In this document: piece after piece, positions 26,337-34,135 of the stretch
How the letters are laid out: every line of letters starts with the position of its first letter
How positions within the stretch are numbered: the stretch's first letter is position 1
Assembly: GCA_025927765.1 (NCBI GenBank)
Contig: JAICKU010000007.1
Coordinates: 1 to 64,000 of the forward strand
From: Burkholderiales bacterium
GTDB lineage: Bacteria > Pseudomonadota > Gammaproteobacteria > Burkholderiales > Casimicrobiaceae
Length of the DNA: 64,000 nucleotides
Direction: 5' to 3'
Notes under the pieces: generated by a model
What the model saw: the letters and a program-made list of their open reading frames with translations, nothing else
Database searches by the model: none
What the model was told of the DNA's origin: nothing
Translations under genes and position numbers: made by a program

Positions 26337-26435
26337 TCAATCGACGTACTCGAGCGCGGCGCGCGTGAGCGGGCTTCGCTGCGGCTTCAGCGCCGGCGCG
26401 ATGAATCGTGCGGTGAACGACTCCGTTTCGCACAT
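26337..26435 (-). CDS. Possible 32-residue mini-ORF between ligJ and the ModA-like gene
   Basis: ATG 26435 lies two bases after the ligJ stop, and the TGA at 26337 lies four bases before the ModA-like ATG at 26332. The peptide begins MCETESFTARFIAPAL and ends LTRAALEYVD. Its tight fit between two genes argues for translation, either as a small protein or as a coupling device that carries ribosomes from ligJ to the ModA-like gene. I recognise no family; it may also be a remnant of a longer gene. Confidence 0.35.
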   Translation of the reverse strand: MCETESFTARFIAPALKPQRSPLTRAALEYVD

Positions 26436-26437
26436 CG

Positions 26438-27463
26438 TCAACGTCCCTGCGCTTTCAGTCGCGCGTCGAGCCGCGGGTAGACCCGCCGCGCGTTGCCTTC
26501 GTAGATCTTCGTGCGCCCGGCCGCATCGACGCGCGCGGCGTCGACGTAGCGCTTCGTGTCGTCGTAGTGGTGGCCCGTTTCCGGGTCGATGCCGCGCACT
26601 GCGCCGATCATCTCGCTCGCGAACAGGACGTTGTCGACCGGTATCACGTGCGTCAGAAGGTCGATGCCCGGCTGATGGTACACGCAGGTGTCGAAGAACA
26701 CGTTGCGCAGCACGTGCTCGGTAAGCAACGGCTTGCCCAGTTCCTGCGCGAGCCCGCGAAAGCGTCCCCAGTGGTACGGCACCGCACCGCCGCCGTGCGG
26801 AATGACCATGCGCAGCGTCGGAAAGTCCTTGAAGAGGCCGGACGTCACGCACTGCATGAACGCCGTCGTGTCGGCGTTGAGGTAGTGCGCACCGGTGGTG
26901 TGAAAGCACGCGTTGCAGCTGGTGCTCACGTGGATCATCGCGGGGATGTCGTACTCGACCATCTTCTCGTAGATCGGGTACCAGTGCCGGTCCCACAGCG
27001 GCGGCGACGTCCAGTGGCCACCGGACGGATCGGGATTCAGGTTGATCGCGACGTTGCCGTACTCCTCGACGCACTTCACGATCTCGGGAATGCACGTCGC
27101 CGGGTCCACGCCGGGGCTTTGCGGCAGCATCGCCGCCGGCACGAAGTGGTCGGCGAAGAGGCGGCTCACGCGAAAGCACAGCTCGTTGCAGATCGCCGCC
27201 CACGTGCTCGACACCTGGAAGTCGCCGATGTGGTGCGCCATGAAGCTCGCGCGCGGGCTGAAGATCGTGACGTCGATGCCGCGCTCGCGCATCAACCGGA
27301 GCTGGTTCGCCTCGATCGACGCGCGGATCTCGTCGTCGCCGATGCGTAGCTCGGACGCGCGAGGCGGTGGTGCACGCGTCCCGATCGCATCGACCTGGCG
27401 CTTGCGCCACTGCTCGAGCGCCTTCGGCGCCGTCGTGTAATGGCCGTGGACGTCGATGATCAT
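26438..27463 (-). CDS. ligJ: 4-oxalomesaconate hydratase, LigJ-type amidohydrolase
   Basis: A 341-residue protein with the LigJ start MIIDVHGHYTTAPKALEQWR, then PRASFMAHHIGDFQVSSTWA, the metal-site MIHVSTSCNACFHTTGAHYL, VIPHGGGAVPYHWGRFRGL and the terminal acidic site FASEMIGAVRG. It hydrates 4-oxalomesaconate to 4-carboxy-4-hydroxy-2-oxoadipate in the protocatechuate 4,5-cleavage and gallate pathways. Its ATG overlaps the ligAB stop by four bases, so the dioxygenase and hydratase are co-translated. Length and motifs fit LigJ well. Confidence 0.9.
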   Translation of the reverse strand: MIIDVHGHYTTAPKALEQWRKRQVDAIGTRAPPPRASELRIGDDEIRASIEANQLRLMRERGIDVTIFSPRASFMAHHIGDFQVSSTWAAICNELCFRVSRLFADHFVPAAMLPQSPGVDPATCIPEIVKCVEEYGNVAINLNPDPSGGHWTSPPLWDRHWYPIYEKMVEYDIPAMIHVSTSCNACFHTTGAHYLNADTTAFMQCVTSGLFKDFPTLRMVIPHGGGAVPYHWGRFRGLAQELGKPLLTEHVLRNVFFDTCVYHQPGIDLLTHVIPVDNVLFASEMIGAVRGIDPETGHHYDDTKRYVDAARVDAAGRTKIYEGNARRVYPRLDARLKAQGR

Positions 27464-28749
27464 CCCGGCTTGTCCCATGCGAGGTTGTCCGCCGACTTGC
27501 CGGCCACCGAGTACAGCGCGCCGGGGGCGTTGCGCGTCTTCTGGAACGCTTCGAGCGTCTCGCCGCGCATCGCCGCGTAGATGTGCAGGTTCGACACGCC
27601 GGTCACCGCGCCAAGCTTCTCCAGCATGAAGAAGATGACGCCGTAGCGGATCAGGGCGCGCCAGTCGCGCCGGCGAATCATGTCCCGCTCGTCTTCGGTG
27701 AGGCCCGCCGCTTCGAACGACGCTTCCGGATCGCGCAGGAAGGCTTCGCGGTGCGCGGGCTCGATCATCCGGTGCAGGTAATCGTTGAGGCGATACGCCT
27801 TCACGCTGCGCTCGAGCGTGAACGGATACGTGCCGGGAAGCTTCTCGACGCCACGCAACTGGTGCGCGATGCGCTCGCGTTCGCGCGCCGCCGCCGCTTC
27901 GTTCGGCGCGTCGTCGACGCCCTCGTAGATGGCGGTTGCGATGCCGGTCATCGACGGCAGGTAGTAACTTCGGAACTTGCATTCGACGTTCGCCGACAAT
28001 GCGCCACGCATCGTCAGCCACATCACGACCTCGGCGCCTTCGAATCCGCCGAGCTCGGCGTATTCGGCGATCGCCATGGCGGCGAGCCGCTCGGGATCGC
28101 GTTCGAAGAGATCGAGGAAGCGCGCGTCCCAGGGCGGATTGTTGAATCCGGCACGCTCGCCGTGCACCTGGTGCGACAGGCCGCCGGTGGCGACGATCGC
28201 CACGCGCAGGTCGCCGGGATAGCTCTCGATCGCGCGCCGCAGCGCCTGCCCGAGCTTGAAGAACCGGCGGGCGCTCGGAACCGGAAGCTGCAGCACGCCC
28301 ATCTGCAGCGGCACGATGCGCACGGGCCAGTCGGGCTCGTGCGGGCACAGCATCGACAGCGGCGAGAAGCAGCCGTGGTCGAGCGCGCGCTGCTGGAAGA
28401 ACGACATGTCGAACTCGTCGGCCACCAGCGAGGTTCCGAGGTGCGCCGCGAGTTCCGGGTGGCCCTTGACGGGTGGCAGGTTGCGCGGACCGCCGCCTTC
28501 GTCCGCGACGCGCCATTCCGGTCCCACACCCAGCGCGAACGCCGAGTAGTGGTCGAAGAAGAACGAGGTCGCGTGGTCGTTGTAGATGAAGATCAGCGCG
28601 TCGGGCCGCTTCTCGTCGATCCAGGCGGACAGCGGCGCGAAGTTCTCGAAGATCGGTGCCCACGCAGGGTCGTCACGCTTGTTGCGGTCGTAGGCGAAGC
28701 CGATCGTCGGGGTGTGCGAGGCGGCGAGGCCGCCGATGATGCGTGCCAT
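27460..28749 (-). CDS. Fused LigB-LigA extradiol dioxygenase (protocatechuate 4,5-dioxygenase or gallate dioxygenase)
   Basis: A 429-residue single chain. The first 280 residues are a LigB catalytic domain: MARIIGGLAASHTPTIGFA with a metal-ligand histidine, IFIYNDHATSFFFDH with the second, and IVATGGLSHQVHGERAG with the acid/base histidine. The last 140 residues are a LigA-type helical domain (LNDYLHRMIEPAHREAFLRD, MIRRRDWRALIRYGVIFFM). Enzymes with this B-A fusion and length include gallate dioxygenases (GalA/DesB), which yield 4-oxalomesaconate directly, matching the next gene, ligJ. The divergent quiC makes protocatechuate, so protocatechuate is equally plausible. ATG 28749 begins the conserved region; the longer open frame upstream is antisense to quiC. 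Confidence 0.88.
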   Translation of the reverse strand: MARIIGGLAASHTPTIGFAYDRNKRDDPAWAPIFENFAPLSAWIDEKRPDALIFIYNDHATSFFFDHYSAFALGVGPEWRVADEGGGPRNLPPVKGHPELAAHLGTSLVADEFDMSFFQQRALDHGCFSPLSMLCPHEPDWPVRIVPLQMGVLQLPVPSARRFFKLGQALRRAIESYPGDLRVAIVATGGLSHQVHGERAGFNNPPWDARFLDLFERDPERLAAMAIAEYAELGGFEGAEVVMWLTMRGALSANVECKFRSYYLPSMTGIATAIYEGVDDAPNEAAAARERERIAHQLRGVEKLPGTYPFTLERSVKAYRLNDYLHRMIEPAHREAFLRDPEASFEAAGLTEDERDMIRRRDWRALIRYGVIFFMLEKLGAVTGVSNLHIYAAMRGETLEAFQKTRNAPGALYSVAGKSADNLAWDKPG

Positions 28750-28968
28750 GCGGGTACTCCCGAAGCTCTGTCGTGATCGGCCGGCGGCGGCATCGGCGGA
28801 CCTTTCGCGGCGGGCGGCGCATGCGAGCGTTGCTTTCGGGTTGAACTGCCGCGCCGAATGCTTATCGCAATGGTACCGGCCGCGACCTTGCGTACGCTCG
28901 CCGGACAGGTATGCTTTCCCGTCCGCGACCCACGCGTTCGTCGCCCCTTCGTCCATCGCTTGCCTGCC
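28750..28968. promoter_or_regulatory. Divergent promoter region ligAB / quiC
   Basis: This 219-bp spacer separates the lig operon from quiC and must carry both promoters. On the plus strand TTGCGT (28888-28893), a 16-base spacer and TATGCT (28910-28915) form a reasonable sigma70-type promoter 53 bp ahead of the quiC start. I could not pick a convincing minus-strand promoter or operator, and no regulator gene for the cluster is adjacent. Confidence 0.4.
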
Positions 28969-30894
28969 ATGCGCCGTTCGATCGCCACCGTTTCCATGAG
29001 CGGCACGCTCCGCGACAAGCTTGAGGCGATCGCCGCCGCGCGCTTCGACGGCTACGAGATCTTCGAGAACGATCTCTTGTACTACCACGCGTCGCCGGCG
29101 GAGGTCGGCCGCATCGCGGCGGATCTCGGCCTCACCTGCCAGCTCTACCAGCCGTTCCGCGATTTCGAAGGCACCTCCGCGGCGACGCTCGCGCGCAACC
29201 TCGAGCGTGCCGAGCGCAAGTTCGACGTGATGCAGGCGCTCGGCTGCCCGCTGATGCTCGTGTGCTCGAACACGCGCGAGGATGCGAGCACCGACGTCGC
29301 CCTGATGGCCGAGCAGCTGCACGCGCTCGCCGAGCGCGCGGCGCGGCGCAACCTGCGCATCGGCTACGAAGCGCTCGCGTGGGGTCGCGTGGTCAACCGC
29401 TACGGGCAGGCGTGGTCGATCGTGAAGGCGGCGGATCACCCGCACCTCGGGCTCGTGCTCGACAGCTTCCACACGCTGTCGCTGCGCGACGACCCCTCCG
29501 GCATCGCCGACATTGCCGGCGACAGGATCTTCTTCGTGCAGATGGCCGACGCGCCTTGGCTGACGCTGGATGTCACGAACTGGGCGCGCCACCACCGCAA
29601 CTTTCCGGGCCAGGGACAGTTCGACGTCGTCGACTTCTTTTCGCAGGTGCTCCTCGCCGGCTACACCGGCTACCTGTCGCTCGAAATCTTCAACGACGTG
29701 TTCCGTGAGACGCCGAACCGGCGCACGGCGACCGACGCCATGCGCTCGCTCCTGTATCTCGAAAGCGAAGTGCGCAAGCGCCTGACGACCGAAGCGCTCG
29801 GCAAGGCGCACGGCGCGGCGGCCGAGCGCGCGCTCGCGCGCGTCGACCTCTTCGACCCGCCGGCGCCCGCGCGCTTCTTCGGCGTCGCGTTCCTCGAGTT
29901 CGCCGTCGACGAGCAGGGCGCGGCATCGCTCGGTGCCTGGTTCGATGCGCTCGGGTTCTGTCGTGCGGGGAAGCATCGCTCGAAGGACGTGACGCTGTAC
30001 CGGCAGGGCGACATCAATTTGATCGTCAACGCCGATCCCGCGCTGCCCGCGCACGCGTTCTTCGTCGACCGCGGGCCGTCGGTGTGCGCGATCGGCCTGT
30101 GGACCGACGACCCGGTGCGCGCGCAAAACCGTGCGACGGCGTTGCAAAGCGCACGCTTCGAGGGCCCGCTCGGCCCGCGCGAAGTGCCGATTCCCGCGAT
30201 CGTGGCGCCCGGGCGCACCGCGATCTACTTCGTCGACCAGGCGCTCGCCCCCGATCGGCTGTTCGAGATCGACTTCGTGCTCGACGAAAACGCGAGCGGC
30301 GCGGGACTCTTGCGTCGCGTCGATCACGTCGCGTTCGGCTTGCCGCAGGGCGAGCTCGACACGTGGATCCTGTTCTGCCGCGCCGTGCTCGGCATGGAAG
30401 CGGGCGCCAGCCTCGAGCTCGCCGATCCGTTCGGCCTGATCCGCAGCGCAGGCATCGCCACGCCGGATCGGGCGCTGCGCTTCGTGCTGAACGTCTCGCT
30501 CGGCCAGAAGACGCGCACGGCACGCACGGTGTCCGTCACGGGTGGGAGTGCCACCGTGCATCACGTGGGCCTCAGCGTCGACGACGCGATCGCGGGCGCG
30601 GAAGCGTTGCGCGCGCGCGGAACGCCGCTGGTGCCGATCTCGCCGAATTACTACGACGACCTCGCAGCGCGCCTCGACCTCGATGCGGCCACGCTCGCGC
30701 GCATGCGCGACGCCTCGGTGCTCTACGACCGGACCGCCGACGGCGGCGAATACCGCCACGCGTACACGGCGTCGTTCGCGGACCGGTTCTTCTTCGAAAT
30801 CGTCGAGCGCCGCGACGACTACGACGCGTACGGCGCGCTCAACGCGCCGGCGCGAATGGTGTCCGAAGCGCAGCAGGCACGCGGCGGCAAGTAG
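28969..30894 (+). CDS. quiC: 3-dehydroshikimate dehydratase QuiC-type, fused to an HPPD-like VOC domain
   Basis: A 641-residue two-domain enzyme. Residues 1-280 are a TIM-barrel of the xylose isomerase-like family: MRRSIATVSMSGTLRDKLEA, ENDLLYYHASPAEV, then the metal ligands in GYEALAWGR, VLDSFHTLS, FFVQMADAP and YLSLEIFND. Residues about 300-640 are a VOC domain like 4-hydroxyphenylpyruvate dioxygenase, keeping the two His and one Glu (VDHVAFG, VHHVGLS, FFFEIVER). QuiC dehydrates 3-dehydroshikimate to protocatechuate; in the characterised pseudomonad homologue the C-terminal domain has no demonstrated HPPD activity. ATG 28969 matches the family N-terminus. It links shikimate to the ligAB/ligJ genes that diverge from it. 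Confidence 0.93.
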   Translation: MRRSIATVSMSGTLRDKLEAIAAARFDGYEIFENDLLYYHASPAEVGRIAADLGLTCQLYQPFRDFEGTSAATLARNLERAERKFDVMQALGCPLMLVCSNTREDASTDVALMAEQLHALAERAARRNLRIGYEALAWGRVVNRYGQAWSIVKAADHPHLGLVLDSFHTLSLRDDPSGIADIAGDRIFFVQMADAPWLTLDVTNWARHHRNFPGQGQFDVVDFFSQVLLAGYTGYLSLEIFNDVFRETPNRRTATDAMRSLLYLESEVRKRLTTEALGKAHGAAAERALARVDLFDPPAPARFFGVAFLEFAVDEQGAASLGAWFDALGFCRAGKHRSKDVTLYRQGDINLIVNADPALPAHAFFVDRGPSVCAIGLWTDDPVRAQNRATALQSARFEGPLGPREVPIPAIVAPGRTAIYFVDQALAPDRLFEIDFVLDENASGAGLLRRVDHVAFGLPQGELDTWILFCRAVLGMEAGASLELADPFGLIRSAGIATPDRALRFVLNVSLGQKTRTARTVSVTGGSATVHHVGLSVDDAIAGAEALRARGTPLVPISPNYYDDLAARLDLDAATLARMRDASVLYDRTADGGEYRHAYTASFADRFFFEIVERRDDYDAYGALNAPARMVSEAQQARGGK

Positions 30895-30941
30895 CGCGAG
30901 GCGTAACGTCGCGCGGGCTCGTGCGAGACTTGGCCGTGCCG

Positions 30942-33794
30942 ATGTCCCACGAGCACCTGACGCTGCTGCTTCTCGCGGTGCCGTTCGTCGGCAGCGTCGT
31001 CGCCATGTTTCTTCCGGCGAACGCGCGCAACGCCGAAGCGTGGCTCGCCGGCGGCATCGCCGTCATCGCGCTGGTCGTTGCGGTCACCGGCTACGGCGTG
31101 GTCGAGCAGGGCGACGTGATCCGCGTTGCGTTCCTGTGGCTGCCGCACGTCGACTTCAGCCTGCGCGTCGACGGCTACGCGTGGATGTTCTCGCTGGTGG
31201 TCACGGGCATCGGCTTCCTCGTCGTGCTCTATGCGCGTTACTACCTGTCGCCGCAGGACGCCGTGCCGCGGTTCTACGCGTTCCTGCTCGCGTTCATGGG
31301 CTCGATGCTCGGCGTCGTGCTGTCGGGCAACCTGATCCAGATCGTGTTCTTCTGGGAATTGACGAGCCTGTTCTCGTTCCTGTTGATCGGCTATTGGCAT
31401 CACAACGCGGCCGCGCGTGAGGGTGCGCGGATGGCGCTGATCGTCACGTCGGCGGGCGGCCTGTGCCTGCTCGGCGGCGTGCTCGTCGTCGGCCACATCG
31501 TCGGCAGCTACGACCTCGACCGCGTGCTGCGCGCCGGCGACGTCATTCGTACGCATCCGCTGTATGTGACGGCGCTCGTGCTGATCGTGCTCGGCGCCTT
31601 CACCAAGAGCGCGCAGTTCCCGTTCCACTTCTGGCTGCCGAACGCGATGTCGGCACCCACGCCCGTGTCGGCGTACCTCCACTCGGCGGCGATGGTGAAG
31701 CTGGGCGTGTTCCTGCTCGCGCGCCTGTGGCCGGTGCTGTCGGGCACCGACGAATGGATGTGGCTCGTCGGCGCCACCGGCCTCGTCACGTTCGTGTTCG
31801 GCGCCTACGCGGCGATCTTCCAGAACGACTTGAAGGGCCTGCTCGCGTACTCGACGATCAGCCATCTCGGCCTGATCACGCTGCTGCTCGGGCTCAACAG
31901 CCCGCTTGCGGCCGTGGCGGCGATCTTCCACATGATGAATCACGCGACGTTCAAGGCGTCGCTCTTCATGGCCGCCGGCGTGATCGATCACGAGGCCGGC
32001 ACGCGCGACATCCGGCGCCTTTCCGGGCTCGTGCGCTTCATGCCGATCACCGCGACGCTCGCGATGGTGGCTGCGGCGGCGATGGCCGGCGTGCCGCTGT
32101 TGAACGGCTTCCTGTCGAAGGAAATGTTCTTCGCCGAGTCACTGCACCTTGCAGGGCCGGCGCCGCTGCTCGACCGCGCGATGCCGTATCTCGTGACGGT
32201 CGCGGGCGCGTTCACCGTCGCCTATGCGCTGCGCTTCATCCACGGCGCGTTCTTCGGCCCCGATCCGGTCGACCTGCCGCGCACGCCGCACGAGGCGCCG
32301 CGCTGGATGCGGGTGCCGATCGAGGTGCTCGTGCTCGCGTGCGTCGTCGTCGGCGTGTTTCCGGCCGTGACGATCGGGCCGCTGCTCCGCGTCGCGGTGC
32401 GCGCCGTGCTCGGCCCCGACACGCCGGCGTACAGCCTCGCCGTATGGCACGGCTTCACGCTGCCGTTCATGATGAGCCTCGTCGCGCTCGCCGGGGGCGC
32501 GCTGCTCTATTACATGTTGCGCGGCTATCTCGCGCGCGGCGCCGACGACGCGCCGTTGCTGCCCGACATCGACGCGCGCCGCATTTTCGATCGGGTACTC
32601 GTGACCGTGTCCTGGCGCTGGGCGCGCGCGATCGAGCGCCGCGTCGCCACGACGCGCCTTTCACCACAGTTGCGACTGATCGTCGTCGCGGCGCTCGTCG
32701 CCGGCGCGTGGCCCCTATGGCAGCGCGGCCTGCCGTTCGACGTCACGGCCTCGACGCTCGATCCCGCGCTCACGATCGCGTGGATCGTCGGCGCCGCGTG
32801 TGCCATCGGTGCCGCGTGGCAGGCCAAGTTCCATCGCCTCACCGCACTGATCCTCGCGAGCGGCGCCGGGCTCGTCACGTGCATCACGTTCGTGTGGTTC
32901 TCGGCGCCCGACCTGGCACTCACGCAGCTCGCCGTCGAGCTCGTGACGGCCGTGCTGTTGCTGCTGGGCCTGCGCTGGCTGCCCAAGCGCGTGCCGTTCC
33001 AGTGGACGCTCGCCGGCGCGCGCGCCGCGCTGCCGCGACGCGTGCGCGACCTCGCGATCGCGCTCGCGGCGGGCGGTGGCATGGCGACGCTCGCGTACGC
33101 GGTGATGAGCGTACCGGCCGGACGCACGATCTCCGATTTCTTCGTGATGCATGCGTTGCCCGAAGGCGGCGGCACGAATGTCGTCAACGTGATCCTCGTC
33201 GACTTCCGCGGTTTCGACACGCTGGGCGAGATCACCGTGCTCGGTGCCGTGGCGGTGGCCGTGTACTCGCTGTTGCGACGCTTTCGTCCGCCCGCCGAAA
33301 GCCTGGAGCCGCTGCCGCAGCAGCGGGGACTCAGGGGGCGCCGCTCGGGGGACGACCTCCTGCTGCCCGGCGTGATCATGCGCGGGATGTTCGCGGCGAT
33401 CGTCGTGCTCGCGCTGTACCTGCTGCTGCGCGGCCACGACCTCCCGGGCGGCGGCTTCGTCGGCGGCATCACGTTCGCGATCGCGGTGATCGTGCAATAC
33501 ATGGCCGGCGGCACGCGCTTCGTCGAGGATCGCTTGCGCATCCGCCCGGTGCGGCTGATGGGCATCGGACTCGCCCTCGCTGCGGCGACCGGTGTCGGCG
33601 CCTGGTTCTTCGCGCATCCGTTCCTGACGTCGCATGTCGCGCACGTCGACGTGCCGCTTTTCGCCGGCCTGCATCTGCCGACCGCGCTCTTCTTCGACGT
33701 CGGGGTATTCCTGCTTGTGATCGGCGCGACGTCGCTGATCCTGATCGCGCTCGCGCACCAGTTGCTGCGCGCGCATCGGCGAGATCAACCTTGA
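30942..33794 (+). CDS. mrpA: Mrp-type Na+/H+ antiporter subunit A fused with subunit B
   Basis: A 950-residue polytopic protein. The N-terminal 650 residues are the proton-pumping core related to NuoL: FYAFLLAFMGSMLGVVLSGN, FWELTSLFSFLLIGYWH, FPFHFWLPNAMSAPTPVSAY and YSTISHLGLITLLLGL with conserved acidic and lysine residues in the membrane. The next part is the MbhE/MnhB-like region, and the last 145 residues are a full MrpB domain (MRGMFAAIVVLALYLLLRG, GHDLPGGGFVGGI). The A/B fusion explains why no separate mrpB follows. It exports Na+ or K+ in exchange for protons as part of the hetero-oligomeric complex. The gene begins 47 bp after quiC. Confidence 0.92.
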   Translation: MSHEHLTLLLLAVPFVGSVVAMFLPANARNAEAWLAGGIAVIALVVAVTGYGVVEQGDVIRVAFLWLPHVDFSLRVDGYAWMFSLVVTGIGFLVVLYARYYLSPQDAVPRFYAFLLAFMGSMLGVVLSGNLIQIVFFWELTSLFSFLLIGYWHHNAAAREGARMALIVTSAGGLCLLGGVLVVGHIVGSYDLDRVLRAGDVIRTHPLYVTALVLIVLGAFTKSAQFPFHFWLPNAMSAPTPVSAYLHSAAMVKLGVFLLARLWPVLSGTDEWMWLVGATGLVTFVFGAYAAIFQNDLKGLLAYSTISHLGLITLLLGLNSPLAAVAAIFHMMNHATFKASLFMAAGVIDHEAGTRDIRRLSGLVRFMPITATLAMVAAAAMAGVPLLNGFLSKEMFFAESLHLAGPAPLLDRAMPYLVTVAGAFTVAYALRFIHGAFFGPDPVDLPRTPHEAPRWMRVPIEVLVLACVVVGVFPAVTIGPLLRVAVRAVLGPDTPAYSLAVWHGFTLPFMMSLVALAGGALLYYMLRGYLARGADDAPLLPDIDARRIFDRVLVTVSWRWARAIERRVATTRLSPQLRLIVVAALVAGAWPLWQRGLPFDVTASTLDPALTIAWIVGAACAIGAAWQAKFHRLTALILASGAGLVTCITFVWFSAPDLALTQLAVELVTAVLLLLGLRWLPKRVPFQWTLAGARAALPRRVRDLAIALAAGGGMATLAYAVMSVPAGRTISDFFVMHALPEGGGTNVVNVILVDFRGFDTLGEITVLGAVAVAVYSLLRRFRPPAESLEPLPQQRGLRGRRSGDDLLLPGVIMRGMFAAIVVLALYLLLRGHDLPGGGFVGGITFAIAVIVQYMAGGTRFVEDRLRIRPVRLMGIGLALAAATGVGAWFFAHPFLTSHVAHVDVPLFAGLHLPTALFFDVGVFLLVIGATSLILIALAHQLLRAHRRDQP

Positions 33795-34135
33795 ACGAGG
33801 TTGTCGTTGCCTGCGCGATCGGCGTGCTCACGGCGTCCGGCGTGTGGCTGCTGCTGCGGCCACGCACGTTCCAGGTCGCGATCGGCCTGTCGCTGCTGTC
33901 GTATGCGGTGAACCTGTTCATCTTCGCGATGGGGCGGCTGCGCATCGGGGCCGCGCCGATCGTCGCCGCCGCCGGTACGCCCGATCCGGCGGCGTTCGCC
34001 GATCCGCTGCCGCAGGCACTCGTGCTGACAGCGATCGTGATCGGCTTCGCGACGACGGCGCTTTTGCTGGTCGTGCTGCTCGCCGCGCGCGGACTGACGG
34101 GCACCGACCACGTCGACGGGCGGGAGCCCGAATGA
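33791..34135 (+). CDS. mrpC: Mrp antiporter subunit C
   Basis: A 114-residue NuoK-like protein with three hydrophobic helices (GVLTASGVWLLL, IGLSLLSYAVNLFIFAMG, LVLTAIVIGFATTALLLVVL). TTG 33791 overlaps the mrpA stop (TTGA); no ATG lies near the N-terminus, so TTG is the best start. A conserved loop before the last helix reads ADPLPQALVLTAIVIG, typical of MrpC/MnhC. Second gene of the six-gene operon. Confidence 0.9.
   Translation: MNEVVVACAIGVLTASGVWLLLRPRTFQVAIGLSLLSYAVNLFIFAMGRLRIGAAPIVAAAGTPDPAAFADPLPQALVLTAIVIGFATTALLLVVLLAARGLTGTDHVDGREPE

Noticed and set aside
28750-30759. N-terminal extension of the dioxygenase frame into the quiC region
   Set aside because: It is antisense to quiC, has no homology, and the LigB domain begins exactly at ATG 28749.
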